Assembly (NCBI RefSeq): GCF_036206005.1
Contig: NZ_CP108143.1
Location: 4,059,501 to 4,123,500 of the forward strand
Direction of reading: 5' to 3'
DNA from: Streptomyces sp. NBC_00178
GTDB taxonomy: Bacteria > Actinomycetota > Actinomycetes > Streptomycetales > Streptomycetaceae
DNA: 64,000 nucleotides
The notes below the pieces were generated by a model that worked only from the letters and a program-made list of their open reading frames with translations, searched no databases and was not told the origin of the DNA. A program made the position numbers and the translations under genes. Each line of letters starts with the position of its first letter. Within the stretch, counting starts at the first letter, position 1. This document shows, one piece after another, positions 34,089 to 42,655 of this stretch.

Positions 34089-34272
34089 CCCCGGAGCCCG
34101 GGCCGCGCCACGCCGGCGGGCCCGGGTGCAACCGCTGCGCGCTCTCGCGCGGAACGGCAGCCGCGGTGCGGCACCCCTGGCCCTCTCCTGCACATTGATT
34201 GCACGTACGCTGGTTCCGCAGGAGATGGCCGCGGGTGCGATGCGCCGCGGAACCGGGAGCGAGGACGGTGGC

Positions 34273-34860
34273 GTGGCGGGTACGACCGCGGAGGTGGTGG
34301 TGGAGCCGGCGGCTTCGGCCGCGTACGTGCTGCGCACGGCTACCGCACGGGACCTCGGCGGAGCGCGCGCCGTGATGCTGGACACGGTCTACCGCGACCT
34401 GCGCTCCGGATACGTGCCCCGCTGGCACGCCGACGTCATCGACCTCGAGGGCGCCTATCTGACGCCCCCTCGCTGCACGCTGCTGGTCGCCGAGTACGGC
34501 GGCGAGGTCGTGGCGACCGGAGCGGTCCGGGACCGGGGCCCGCAGTCCCCGCCGAATCCGCGGTGGGTCGCCGACCGGTTCCCGTCCGGCTCGACGGCGC
34601 AGCTCTGCCGGATCTACGTGCGCCCCGAACACCGCAGGCACGGTCTGGCGCGCGAACTGGTGCGCCGGCTCGGTGACTTCGCCGCGCGTGCGGGCGGCTA
34701 CACCTCGCTCTACCTGCACACCGATCCGGCGGTACCGGGTGCCGAGCCGTTCTGGCGGTCCATGGCGGACGAGGTCTGCGACGAGCGGACCCTCCCGGGC
34801 GGCGGCCAGGGCATCATCCACTTCGAGCTGCCGATGCCCGGCGCGGATGTCCCCGCCTGA
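34273..34860 (+). CDS. GNAT-family N-acetyltransferase
   Basis: A 195-aa acetyltransferase with one GNAT fold. 'LCRIYVRPEHRRHGLARELVRRLGDFA' (about 112-138) contains the acetyl-CoA pyrophosphate loop (R-x-x-G-x-A type). Substrate unknown. GTG 34273 was chosen for the GAGGACGG upstream; ATG 34225 and 34240 are alternatives in the same frame. Confidence 0.78.
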   Translation: MAGTTAEVVVEPAASAAYVLRTATARDLGGARAVMLDTVYRDLRSGYVPRWHADVIDLEGAYLTPPRCTLLVAEYGGEVVATGAVRDRGPQSPPNPRWVADRFPSGSTAQLCRIYVRPEHRRHGLARELVRRLGDFAARAGGYTSLYLHTDPAVPGAEPFWRSMADEVCDERTLPGGGQGIIHFELPMPGADVPA

Positions 34861-34873
34861 GTGTCCGGAGCTG

Positions 34874-34912
34874 CCCGTCCGGGCTGAGTGGGACCCGTCC
34901 GGGCTGAGTGGG
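34874..34912. repeat. 20-bp direct repeat, two copies
   Basis: CCCGTCCGGGCTGAGTGGG occurs at 34874-34892 and 34894-34912 (period 20). It lies just after the GNAT gene and directly before the operator at 34927. Confidence 0.8.
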
Positions 34913-34926
34913 GCCCCGGCTGTCAC

Positions 34927-34943
34927 ATGATAATCGTTTTCAT
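34927..34943 (+). promoter_or_regulatory. Zur-like operator within a promoter
   Basis: ATGATAATCGTTTTCAT is a near-perfect inverted repeat; 12 of the 15 central bases match TGAAAATGATTTTCA, the Zur box as I recall it. It lies between a -35-like TGTCAC (34921) and a -10-like TATAGG (34943-34948), so a bound repressor would block polymerase. The start codon at 34958 is only about 10 bp beyond the -10, so the mRNA may be leaderless. Confidence 0.6.
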
Positions 34944-34957
34944 ATAGGCTCTTCGTC

Positions 34958-36475
34958 ATGCCTACGCCCCGGAACCGCCGCGTCCCGCTGCCGGTGCTCG
35001 CCGCCGCCACCGCCCTGCTCCTCCCGCTCGCCGCCTGCTCCTCGTCGAGCGGCACCGGAACGTCGGGGGACGCGCAGCGGCTCCGGGTCGTCATGGCCTT
35101 CCCGCCCGCCCAGGCCATGTCGCCGTACGGGGACGACGCGGTCACCCTCAGCCGTCTCGCGGTCGTCGAAGGGCTCACGACCCTCGACCGGAACGGCGCC
35201 GCCAAGCCCTCGCTCGCCACGTCCTGGAAGCGGGACGACGCCACCACCTGGTCGTTCACCCTGCGCGACGCCGTCTTCCAGGACGGCTCGAAGGTCGGTC
35301 CCGAAGACGTCGTCCGGTCGCTCACGGCGGCGGGCAAGGCGTCCCCGCTGCCCCGCGTCCTGTCCGACACCACTCTCCGGGCGACGGCCGAGGGCCCGGA
35401 CACCGTACGGATCGTCACCGGGGCCGCCGACCCGCTGCTTCCCCAGCGACTCGCCAACCCGTCCCTCGCCATCCTCTCCGCCCGCGCCTACAAGGGAGGG
35501 AAGGCGAACCCCGCAGGGCACGCGACCGGCCCGTTCACGCTGACCCGCGTCAAGGGCGCGGTCGCCGCCACCCTCGAACGCAACGCGGACTACTGGGGCG
35601 GCAAGGCCAAGGCCCCGGGCGTCGACGTCACCTTCGTCGCGGACGGCACCGCCCGCGCCAACGCGCTGCGGACGAAGGCCGTGGACGTCGCCGAGTACGT
35701 GCCGATCTCCCAGGCGTCGCTGCTCGGGAACTCCTACGTCCACGAGTTCCCGTCCGCCCGCACCAACGGCCTCTCGCTGAACACCGCGCACGGCGTCTTC
35801 GCCGACCCCGCCATGCGCGCCGCCGCCCGGGAGGCCATCGACTCGAAGGCCCTGGTCGACGGGGTGTACGAGGGCCGGGCCGACGCCGGACAGGGTCTCC
35901 TCGGCCCCGGTGTCCCGTGGGCGGCCGGCAAGCGCACCGCCCCGACGGGCAGGGCCGCGGCGGCGGGCCGCGACGAGGTGGCGAAGACCGTGGAGATAGT
36001 CCTCGCGACCTACACCAACCGCCCCGAACTCCCCGAGGTCGCCACGCTGGTCCAGCAGCAGCTCGAGAAGCGCGGCTTCACCGTCAAGCAGGTCGTGCGC
36101 GACTACGCGCAGCTGGAGGCGGACGCGCTCGCCGGCGAGTACGACGCGTTCATCCAGGCCCGCAACACCCTGCTGGACACCGCCGACCCCGCGTCCTACC
36201 TCGCCTCCGACTTCACCTGCGACGGCAGCTTCAACATCTCCCAGCTCTGCGACAAGCGCGTCGACACCGCGATCGGCAAGGCCGCGTCGCCGGTCGGCAC
36301 CGACGAACGCCACCGCGCCGAGATGACCGCAGAGGCCGCGGTGCTCGGCACCGACGCGCTCGTGCCGCTCGTGCACGAGCGCTTCGTCCAGGGCTACGAC
36401 GACGCACGCGTCCACGGTGTAGCCCTCGACCCGATGGAGCGCACGCTCATCACCGCCGACACCCGCCGGGGCTGA
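34958..36475 (+). CDS. Family 5 solute-binding lipoprotein
   Basis: A 505-aa lipoprotein of the NikA/DppA/OppA type (SBP_bac_5). The signal MPTPRNRRVPLPVLAAATALLLPLAAC ends in the lipobox LAAC. Family segments follow: 'RLAVVEGLTTLDRNGAAKPSLATSWKRDDATTWSFTLRDAVFQDG', 'DVVRSL', 'ATGPFTLTRV', 'NADYWGGKA', 'FADPAMRAAAREAIDSKALV'. The family binds peptides, nickel complexes or metallophores. A Zur-like box directly upstream points to a metal complex. The permease gene follows after 4 bp. The ATG at 34958 has no RBS, fitting leaderless expression. Confidence 0.9.
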   Translation: MPTPRNRRVPLPVLAAATALLLPLAACSSSSGTGTSGDAQRLRVVMAFPPAQAMSPYGDDAVTLSRLAVVEGLTTLDRNGAAKPSLATSWKRDDATTWSFTLRDAVFQDGSKVGPEDVVRSLTAAGKASPLPRVLSDTTLRATAEGPDTVRIVTGAADPLLPQRLANPSLAILSARAYKGGKANPAGHATGPFTLTRVKGAVAATLERNADYWGGKAKAPGVDVTFVADGTARANALRTKAVDVAEYVPISQASLLGNSYVHEFPSARTNGLSLNTAHGVFADPAMRAAAREAIDSKALVDGVYEGRADAGQGLLGPGVPWAAGKRTAPTGRAAAAGRDEVAKTVEIVLATYTNRPELPEVATLVQQQLEKRGFTVKQVVRDYAQLEADALAGEYDAFIQARNTLLDTADPASYLASDFTCDGSFNISQLCDKRVDTAIGKAASPVGTDERHRAEMTAEAAVLGTDALVPLVHERFVQGYDDARVHGVALDPMERTLITADTRRG

Positions 36476-36479
36476 CCCG

Positions 36480-38192
36480 GTGAAGCACCTGGCCGGCCGG
36501 CTCGGCGCGCTCCTGGCCGTCGCCGCCGTCATCGGGCTGCTGCCCAGGCTGACCCGTACCGACCCGGCGCTGACCATCCTCCACGCGCGGTACGCGGACC
36601 GGCCGCCGACGCCCGCGGTCCTCGATGCCATCCGCGCCGACACCGGGCTGGACGGAGGCCCGCTGCACGTCCTCGGCGGCTGGGCCGCGGGAGTGGCGCG
36701 GGGCGACCTGGGGGAGTCCTGGGTCTCCGGGCAGCCCGTCGGCCCCGACGCCGTATCCGCGCTCGGCGTCTCGCTCACGCTCATGGGGGCCTCGCTCGCC
36801 GTCGCCCTCCTCCTTGCGTTCGCCCTGGCCGCCGGGACCCTGCGGAGGGGGGCCCGGCGCAGGCTGGACACCACCCGCGCGGGCGTCGGCGCCGCCGGGC
36901 TCGCCGCGCTGCCCGAGTTCCTCCTGGCCTCCGTCCTGGCGACCGTCCTCGCCGTACAGCTGGGCTGGCTCCCCGCCCTCGGATGGGGCGGGGCCGACCA
37001 GCTCGTACTGCCCGCCGTCGCCATGGGCGTCCCGGCGGGTGCCCTGCTCGGCAGGCTGCTGGACGACGCGCTGCCTGCCGCCTTCGCCGAGCCCTGGGCA
37101 CGCGCGGCCGCGGCCAACGGCCTGCCCCCGCACCGGACAGCGGCGCACGCCCTGCGCCGCGCCCTGCCCGCGCTGCTGCCCCAGCTCGGCCTGGTGGTCG
37201 TCGGGCTCACCGGCGGCGCGGTCGCCGTGGAGACGCTCTACGCCATACCCGGGCTCGGCGGCACCGCTCTGGCCGCCGCCCTCGCCCAGGACCTGCCCGT
37301 CCTCCAGGCGTGCGTGCTGCTTCTGCTGCTGCTCGGCGCCGCCGCCGGGTCCGCCGCCCGTCTCGGCTCCCGGATGCTGCTCGGGCCCGCCCGGACGGAC
37401 GACGCCCTCCCGCCACTGGTCCCCCCGTCCCTGCCCGCCCGCCGCGCGGTGGCCGCCGCCGCCGTGGTCCTCGGGGCGCTGCTCGTCGCCGTCACCCTCG
37501 CGGGCCTGCTGCGCGACCCCCTGGCCGCCGATGCCACCGCCCGCCTCGCCTTGCCGTCGGCGGCCCACCCGCTGGGGACCGACTCGCTCGGCCGCGACGT
37601 CCTCGCCCGACTGGGCCACGGCGCCGCCACGACCGTGCTCACCGCCGTCGCCGTCAGCGCCGTGACCCTGCTCCTGGGGCTGCTCGCCGGCCTCGTACGG
37701 GCCGGAGCGCTCACCGAGACGGCCAACGCCCTGCCCGCCGTGCTGGCCGGACTCGTCGTCGCGGGGGTCGTGGGCCCCGGGCCCTGGGGCGCGGCGGCGG
37801 CCGTGGCCGCCGTCGCCTGGGCGCCGCTCGCCGCGCACACCTCGGCGCTGTACGCGCAGGAGCGGGCCGCACCGCACGTCGCCGTGGCCCGCGCTCTCGG
37901 TGCCGGACGCGCCCACCGGCTGCGGCGCCACATCCTGCCGGGCGTCCTGCCGCCGGTCGTACGCCACGCCGTCCTGCGTGTCCCGGCCGTCGCTCTGGCA
38001 CTCGCCTCCCTCGGCTTCCTCGGCCTCGGGACAGCGCCCCCGGCCCCGGAGTGGGGCCGCATGCTCGCGGAGAACATGCCCTACGCGGAACGAGCCCCCT
38101 GGGCCGTCCTCGCCCCCGCCGCCGCCCTCGCCGTCCTCGGCGTGCTCGCGGTACTGACCTCGGCGGCCGTACGGGGCAGGGGCCGCCGGTGA
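36480..38192 (+). CDS. Fused Dpp/Nik-type ABC permease (two permease domains)
   Basis: A 570-aa membrane protein in which two permease subunits, normally separate (DppB/DppC or NikB/NikC), are joined. Residues about 1-290 form the first and about 320-560 the second domain. Each has an EAA-like loop that docks the ATPase: 'PWARAAAANGLPPHRTAAHALRRALP' and 'AVARALGAGRAHRLRRHILPGVLP'. So ATP coupling is retained, yet no ATPase gene lies nearby. GTG 36480 starts 4 bp after the binding protein; the stop overlaps the MFS start (GTGA). Confidence 0.87.
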   Translation: MKHLAGRLGALLAVAAVIGLLPRLTRTDPALTILHARYADRPPTPAVLDAIRADTGLDGGPLHVLGGWAAGVARGDLGESWVSGQPVGPDAVSALGVSLTLMGASLAVALLLAFALAAGTLRRGARRRLDTTRAGVGAAGLAALPEFLLASVLATVLAVQLGWLPALGWGGADQLVLPAVAMGVPAGALLGRLLDDALPAAFAEPWARAAAANGLPPHRTAAHALRRALPALLPQLGLVVVGLTGGAVAVETLYAIPGLGGTALAAALAQDLPVLQACVLLLLLLGAAAGSAARLGSRMLLGPARTDDALPPLVPPSLPARRAVAAAAVVLGALLVAVTLAGLLRDPLAADATARLALPSAAHPLGTDSLGRDVLARLGHGAATTVLTAVAVSAVTLLLGLLAGLVRAGALTETANALPAVLAGLVVAGVVGPGPWGAAAAVAAVAWAPLAAHTSALYAQERAAPHVAVARALGAGRAHRLRRHILPGVLPPVVRHAVLRVPAVALALASLGFLGLGTAPPAPEWGRMLAENMPYAERAPWAVLAPAAALAVLGVLAVLTSAAVRGRGRR

Positions 38193-39448
38193 CGACGTAC
38201 GCGGAGGGCGCCCGGACGGGCAGGGACTCCCAGGGGCTCAAGCCCTACCTCCGGCTGCTGACCGCCACCCAGTTCGCCTTCAACACGGGCTTCTACGCGG
38301 TACTGCCCTATCTGGCCGCCCACCTCGGCGACGGGCTGGGCATGGCCGGATGGCTCGTGGGGCTCGTCCTCGGGCTGCGCACCTTCAGCCAGCAGGGACT
38401 CTTCGTCGTCGGGGGCTCGCTCACCGACCGCTACGGCCCCCGGCCGGTCGTCCTCTCCGGGTGCGTCCTGCGCGTCGCCGGGTTCTGCTGGCTGGCGCAG
38501 GCGGGGTCGACCGCCACCGTCATCGGGGCCGTGCTGCTCATCGGCTTCGCCGCCGCGCTCTTCTCACCCGCCGTGGAGTCCGAGACCGCCCGCACGGCCG
38601 TCGCGTACGAGAAGGCGACGGGGACGCCGCGCACGCGGGTGCTGGCCGTGTTCTCCGCCGCCGGCCAGGCCGGTGCGTTCGCCGGCCCGCTGCTCGGCAG
38701 TCTGCTGCTGCTCCTGGGGGGCGGCTTCCGGGCGGCGTGCCTCGCCGGGGCCGCCGTCTTCGTCGGCGTGCTGGCCGGTCACGCCCGGCTCATGCCCCGC
38801 GGGCCGCGCCGCCCGCGGATCCGGGGGGAGGGCGCCGGGTCCTCCCGGCAGGTCTTCGCGAACCGGCCCTTCCTCGTCCTGTGCCTCGTGTACAGCACGT
38901 ATCTCGTCTCCTACAACCAGCTCTACCTCGCCCTGCCCGCGGAGGTGGAGCGGGCCACCGGGTCGCAGGGAGCGCTCGGCGGGCTCTTCACGCTCTCCTC
39001 CCTGCTCGTCGTCGGCGCGCAACTGCCGCTGGCACGCTGGTCCGCCCGCCGCGTCACGCCCCGGACCGCCCTCGTCTCCGGGCTCGCCGTCGTCGCCGCC
39101 GGCTTCGCCGTGGTGCCCGTCCTGCCGGGCGGGCCGGCGGGGCTCCTCCCGGGGGCGGTGTTCGTGGTGCTGCTCACGCTCGGCCAGATGCTGCTGGTCC
39201 CCGCGGCCCGGGGGCTGGTGCCCGACCTGGTCGACGACCGGCGGCTGGGGCTCGCCACCGGCGCCATGTCCTCCCTGTCCGGTGTCGCGGTCCTCGGGGG
39301 CAGCGCCGCCGCCGGGACGCTCCTCGGCGCACCCGTACCCGTCCTGTGGACCGTCCTCGCCGCCGTGCCCCTCGCGGGCGCCGCGATCGCCCTGACCCTG
39401 CCCACCGGAGGGGACGCGCGGGAACCGGGAGCCACCGTCGCCCATTAG
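38189..39448 (+). CDS. MFS transporter, third gene of the metal-operator operon
   Basis: A 419-aa 12-helix major-facilitator protein. Between helices 2 and 3 is 'GGSLTDRYGPRPVV' (the A motif). GTG 38189 overlaps the permease stop by 4 bp, so it is part of the same transcription unit. An exporter next to a family 5 uptake system is the arrangement of opine-type metallophore loci (CntE beside CntABCDF), where it exports the metallophore; no synthesis genes are here. The gene ends 60 bp before cysS. Confidence 0.85.
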   Translation: MTTYAEGARTGRDSQGLKPYLRLLTATQFAFNTGFYAVLPYLAAHLGDGLGMAGWLVGLVLGLRTFSQQGLFVVGGSLTDRYGPRPVVLSGCVLRVAGFCWLAQAGSTATVIGAVLLIGFAAALFSPAVESETARTAVAYEKATGTPRTRVLAVFSAAGQAGAFAGPLLGSLLLLLGGGFRAACLAGAAVFVGVLAGHARLMPRGPRRPRIRGEGAGSSRQVFANRPFLVLCLVYSTYLVSYNQLYLALPAEVERATGSQGALGGLFTLSSLLVVGAQLPLARWSARRVTPRTALVSGLAVVAAGFAVVPVLPGGPAGLLPGAVFVVLLTLGQMLLVPAARGLVPDLVDDRRLGLATGAMSSLSGVAVLGGSAAAGTLLGAPVPVLWTVLAAVPLAGAAIALTLPTGGDAREPGATVAH

Positions 39449-39508
39449 TTGTGACACGTTTTCCACAGGGGGCGCTGGGCACTGGTGCGGGCCCACTACC
39501 CTTGAGGC

Positions 39509-40909
39509 GTGACTATTCGCCTGCACGACACCAACGCCCGGCAGATCCGTGACTTCACCCCGCTCACAGCGGGCTGTGTCTCGATCTACCTCTGTGGCGC
39601 GACTGTCCAGGCCGCCCCGCACATCGGTCACATCCGGTCGGGGCTGAACTTCGACATCATGCGCCGCTGGTTCGAGTACCGCGGCTACGACGTCACGTTC
39701 ATCAGGAACGTCACCGACATCGACGACAAGATCATCAACAAGTCGGCCGAGCAGGGCCGCCCCTGGTGGGCCATCGGCTTCGAGAACGAGCGGGCGTTCA
39801 ACGCGGGTTACGACACCCTGGGCTGCCTCCCGCCGACGTACGAGCCGCGTGCCACCGGCCACATCACCGAGATGGTCGAGATGATGCGCGGCCTCATCGA
39901 GCGCGGCCACGCCTACGAGGCCGACGGCAACGTCTACTTCGACGTGCGCTCGTTCGAGGGATATCTGGAGCTGTCCAACCAGGACCTCGACGACCTGCGC
40001 CAGCCCTCGGGGGACAACGAGACCGGCAAGCGCGATCTGCGGGACTTCGCCATGTGGAAGGCCGCCAAGCCCGGCGAGCCGTCCTGGGAGACCCCGTGGG
40101 GCCGCGGCCGGCCCGGCTGGCACCTGGAGTGCTCGGCGATGGCCCACAAGTACCTCGGCAGCGCCTTCGACATCCACGGCGGCGGCATCGACCTGATCTT
40201 CCCGCACCACGAGAACGAGATCGCCCAGGCCAAGGCGTTCGGCGACGAGTTCGCGAAGTACTGGGTGCACAACGGCTGGGTCACCATGTCCGGCGAGAAG
40301 ATGTCGAAGTCGCTCGGCAACTCCGTCCTGGTCAGCGAGATGGTGAAGGCCTGGCGCCCCATCGTCCTGCGGTACTACCTCGGCACCCCGCACTACCGCT
40401 CCATGATCGAGTACAGCGAGGACTCCCTGCGCGAGGCCGAGTCGGCCTTCGCACGCATCGAGGGCTTCGTCCAGCGCGTGGTGGAGAAGGCCGGGGGGCC
40501 GGTCGAGGCCGCCGCCGAGGTGCCGCCCGCGTTCGCCGAGGCGATGGACGACGACCTGGGCGTCCCGCAGGCGCTCGCGATCGTCCACACCACCGTCCGG
40601 CAGGGCAACTCCGCCCTCGCGGCCGACGACAAGGAAGCCGCTGTCGCGCGCCTCGCCGAAGTGCGAGCGATGCTCGGCGTCCTCGGTCTGGACCCGCTCG
40701 ACCCGCACTGGGCGGGCGAGAGCGACCGCGGTGAGGACCTGCACGGCGTGGTCGACACCCTCGTACGGCTCGTCCTCGACCAGCGGCAGTCGGCACGCGA
40801 GCGCAAGGACTGGCCCGCCGCCGATGCCATCCGCGACCAGCTCAACCAGTCCGGCCTCGTCATCGAGGACAGCCCCTCGGGGCCGCGGTGGACGCTCGGG
40901 CCGCGCTGA
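39509..40909 (+). CDS. cysS: Cysteinyl-tRNA synthetase
   Basis: Charges tRNA-Cys. The 466-aa class I synthetase has the HIGH motif 'HIGHIRSGLNF' (about 36-46), the zinc-site elements 'YLCGATV' and 'HLECSAMAHKYLG', 'IHGGGIDLIFPHHENEIAQ', and KMSKS in 'SGEKMSKSLGN'. Unlike MshC, a paralogue in mycothiol synthesis, it has the full anticodon-binding C-terminal part ending DSPSGPRWTLGPR. GTG 39509 is the start. A terminator hairpin follows. Confidence 0.95.
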   Translation: MTIRLHDTNARQIRDFTPLTAGCVSIYLCGATVQAAPHIGHIRSGLNFDIMRRWFEYRGYDVTFIRNVTDIDDKIINKSAEQGRPWWAIGFENERAFNAGYDTLGCLPPTYEPRATGHITEMVEMMRGLIERGHAYEADGNVYFDVRSFEGYLELSNQDLDDLRQPSGDNETGKRDLRDFAMWKAAKPGEPSWETPWGRGRPGWHLECSAMAHKYLGSAFDIHGGGIDLIFPHHENEIAQAKAFGDEFAKYWVHNGWVTMSGEKMSKSLGNSVLVSEMVKAWRPIVLRYYLGTPHYRSMIEYSEDSLREAESAFARIEGFVQRVVEKAGGPVEAAAEVPPAFAEAMDDDLGVPQALAIVHTTVRQGNSALAADDKEAAVARLAEVRAMLGVLGLDPLDPHWAGESDRGEDLHGVVDTLVRLVLDQRQSARERKDWPAADAIRDQLNQSGLVIEDSPSGPRWTLGPR

Positions 40910-40943
40910 GCGGGTCCTCGCACCATGCGTGAGCAGCGCAAAT

Positions 40944-40969
40944 GTGCCGCCCGGCCGTCCGGGCGGCAC
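40944..40969 (+). terminator. Hairpin after cysS
   Basis: Arms 40944-40954 and 40959-40969 pair perfectly around CCGT, followed by ACTTT. It lies between cysS and rlmB. Confidence 0.75.
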
Positions 40970-41015
40970 ACTTTCACTTGACGACGTTTTTCTGAAGCAA
41001 CGAAACAGGTAGGTC

Positions 41016-41972
41016 ATGGCCGGGAACAGCCAGCGCAGGAACCGCCGCACGTCCAACAAGAAGGGCATGCAGGTCGGCAGCGGCGGTAACCGACGCCGTG
41101 CTCTCGAAGGCAAGGGACCGACGCCGCCCGCCTCCGCCCGCAAGGGACACAAGAAGAACAGGGTGGCGAACGCCCAGGCCAAGCAGGCCGCGGCCCGCCG
41201 CCCCGCCCCCCGCCGTGGCGGCGTCAAGGGCACGTCGGAGATGGTCGTGGGCCGCAACCCGGTCTTCGAGGCGCTGCGCGACGGCGTCCCCGCGGTCACG
41301 CTCTACGTCCAGCAGTACATCGACAACGACGAGCGGGTCCGCGAGGCGCTGCAGCTCGCCGGTGAGCGCGGCAACATCAACCTCATGGAGGCCCCGCGCC
41401 CCGAGCTCGACCGGATGACGAACGGCCTGAACCATCAGGGCCTCGTCCTCCAGGTCCCGCCGTACGAGTACGCGCACCCGGAGGACCTCACCGCGGCCGC
41501 GTACGACAACAACGAGGACCCGCTGATCGTCGCGCTCGACGGCGTCACCGACCCCCGTAACCTCGGCGCGATCGTGCGCTCCGTCTCCGCCTTCGGCGGC
41601 CACGGCGTGGTCGTCCCCGAGCGCCGGGCGGCCGGCATGACGGCCGGGGCCTGGAAGTCCTCGGCCGGCACCGCCGCACGCACCCCCGTCTCGCGGGTCA
41701 CCAACCTGACCCGTGCCCTGGAGGGCTACCAGAAGGCGGGCCTCACCGTGGTCGGCCTCGCCGCCGACGGCGAGCACACCGTCGAGGACCTGGAGGAGCT
41801 GGCGGGCCCCGTCGTCATCGTCATCGGCAGCGAGGGCAAGGGCCTCGGCCGCCTCGTCGGCGAGACGTGCGACTACCGGGTCCGGATCTCCATGCCGGGC
41901 GGTGCCGAATCGCTGAACGCCGGTGTCGCCGCGGGCATCGTGCTCTACGAGGTGGCCCGCCGCCGGGCATGA
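41016..41972 (+). CDS. rlmB: 23S rRNA 2'-O-methyltransferase RlmB
   Basis: RlmB (SpoU/TrmH family) methylates G2251 of 23S rRNA. The 318-aa protein has a basic N-terminal extension (residues 1-70, many Arg/Lys), a substrate-binding domain 'VVGRNPVFEALRDG', and the knotted SPOUT fold with 'DGVTDPRNLGAIVRS' (motif 1), 'VIGSEGKGLGRL' (motif 2) and 'ISMPGGAESLNAGVAAGI' (motif 3). It lies downstream of cysS, as in many actinobacteria, and is convergent with the Nudix gene. Confidence 0.93.
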   Translation: MAGNSQRRNRRTSNKKGMQVGSGGNRRRALEGKGPTPPASARKGHKKNRVANAQAKQAAARRPAPRRGGVKGTSEMVVGRNPVFEALRDGVPAVTLYVQQYIDNDERVREALQLAGERGNINLMEAPRPELDRMTNGLNHQGLVLQVPPYEYAHPEDLTAAAYDNNEDPLIVALDGVTDPRNLGAIVRSVSAFGGHGVVVPERRAAGMTAGAWKSSAGTAARTPVSRVTNLTRALEGYQKAGLTVVGLAADGEHTVEDLEELAGPVVIVIGSEGKGLGRLVGETCDYRVRISMPGGAESLNAGVAAGIVLYEVARRRA

Positions 41973-42002
41973 GGTGCGGTGGGCGGGGCGGGCCGACGGC
42001 TT

Positions 42003-42626
42003 TCAGCCGGTCAGGCCCGCCAGCCGCGCCCTCATCAGGACCGCGATCGTGAAGGCGTCGGTGATCCGGCCGTCGCCGACCATCGCCTCCGCCTCGGCGA
42101 ACGGCACGGTGAGGTGGGTGCGGATCGCTTCGGCCTTCTGCAGGGTGCCGATGCGGTCGATCCGCGCCGCGAACAGGGCCACCCGGTCGGCCGTCGTGCC
42201 CGAGTCGGGATGCACATCGCCGAGCGGGATCACCTCGCGCGCCTCCGCTCCGATCTCCTCCCGCAGCTCCTTCGCGGCGTTCTCCGGAGCGGGCAGTCCC
42301 GGGGTGCCGAAACCGCGCGGTACCTCCCAGTGCCACGAGCGCGTCGCGTGCCTGAAGTGCTCGATCAGCACCACCCCGCCGTCGAGCAGCGGGAGCACCA
42401 CACAGCCCGGCTCCGGCGTGGCGCCGATCGAGCGTATGTACGTCCCGGTGGAACCGTCCGGGAAGCGCACGGGGTCCCGGAGCAGCGTGACGTAAGGGTC
42501 GCTGTACATCACCCCGCCGGCCTCGGCGACGGCCTCCGGGTCGCAGAGGATCTCGATGCCGCCCGGTTCGTTGCCGAAGAGTTCAGGGCGCTCCGCCCGC
42601 AGCCGCTCGTAGTGCTCGGTGTCCAT
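42003..42626 (-). CDS. Nudix hydrolase (ADP-ribose pyrophosphatase-like)
   Basis: A 207-aa Nudix protein. The REUxEExGU half of the Nudix box is present as KELREEIGA (about residue 117-125), but the preceding Glu of the box is displaced, so the loop is slightly unusual. The context 'VVLPLLDGGVVLIEHFRHATRSWHWEVPRGF' is that of ADP-sugar pyrophosphatases. It would hydrolyse an ADP-ribose-like compound. Convergent to rlmB, 30 bp apart. Confidence 0.82.
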   Translation of the reverse strand: MDTEHYERLRAERPELFGNEPGGIEILCDPEAVAEAGGVMYSDPYVTLLRDPVRFPDGSTGTYIRSIGATPEPGCVVLPLLDGGVVLIEHFRHATRSWHWEVPRGFGTPGLPAPENAAKELREEIGAEAREVIPLGDVHPDSGTTADRVALFAARIDRIGTLQKAEAIRTHLTVPFAEAEAMVGDGRITDAFTIAVLMRARLAGLTG

Positions 42627-42655
42627 CTGGAGTGTGTTCCCGTACCCGGCCGTGA

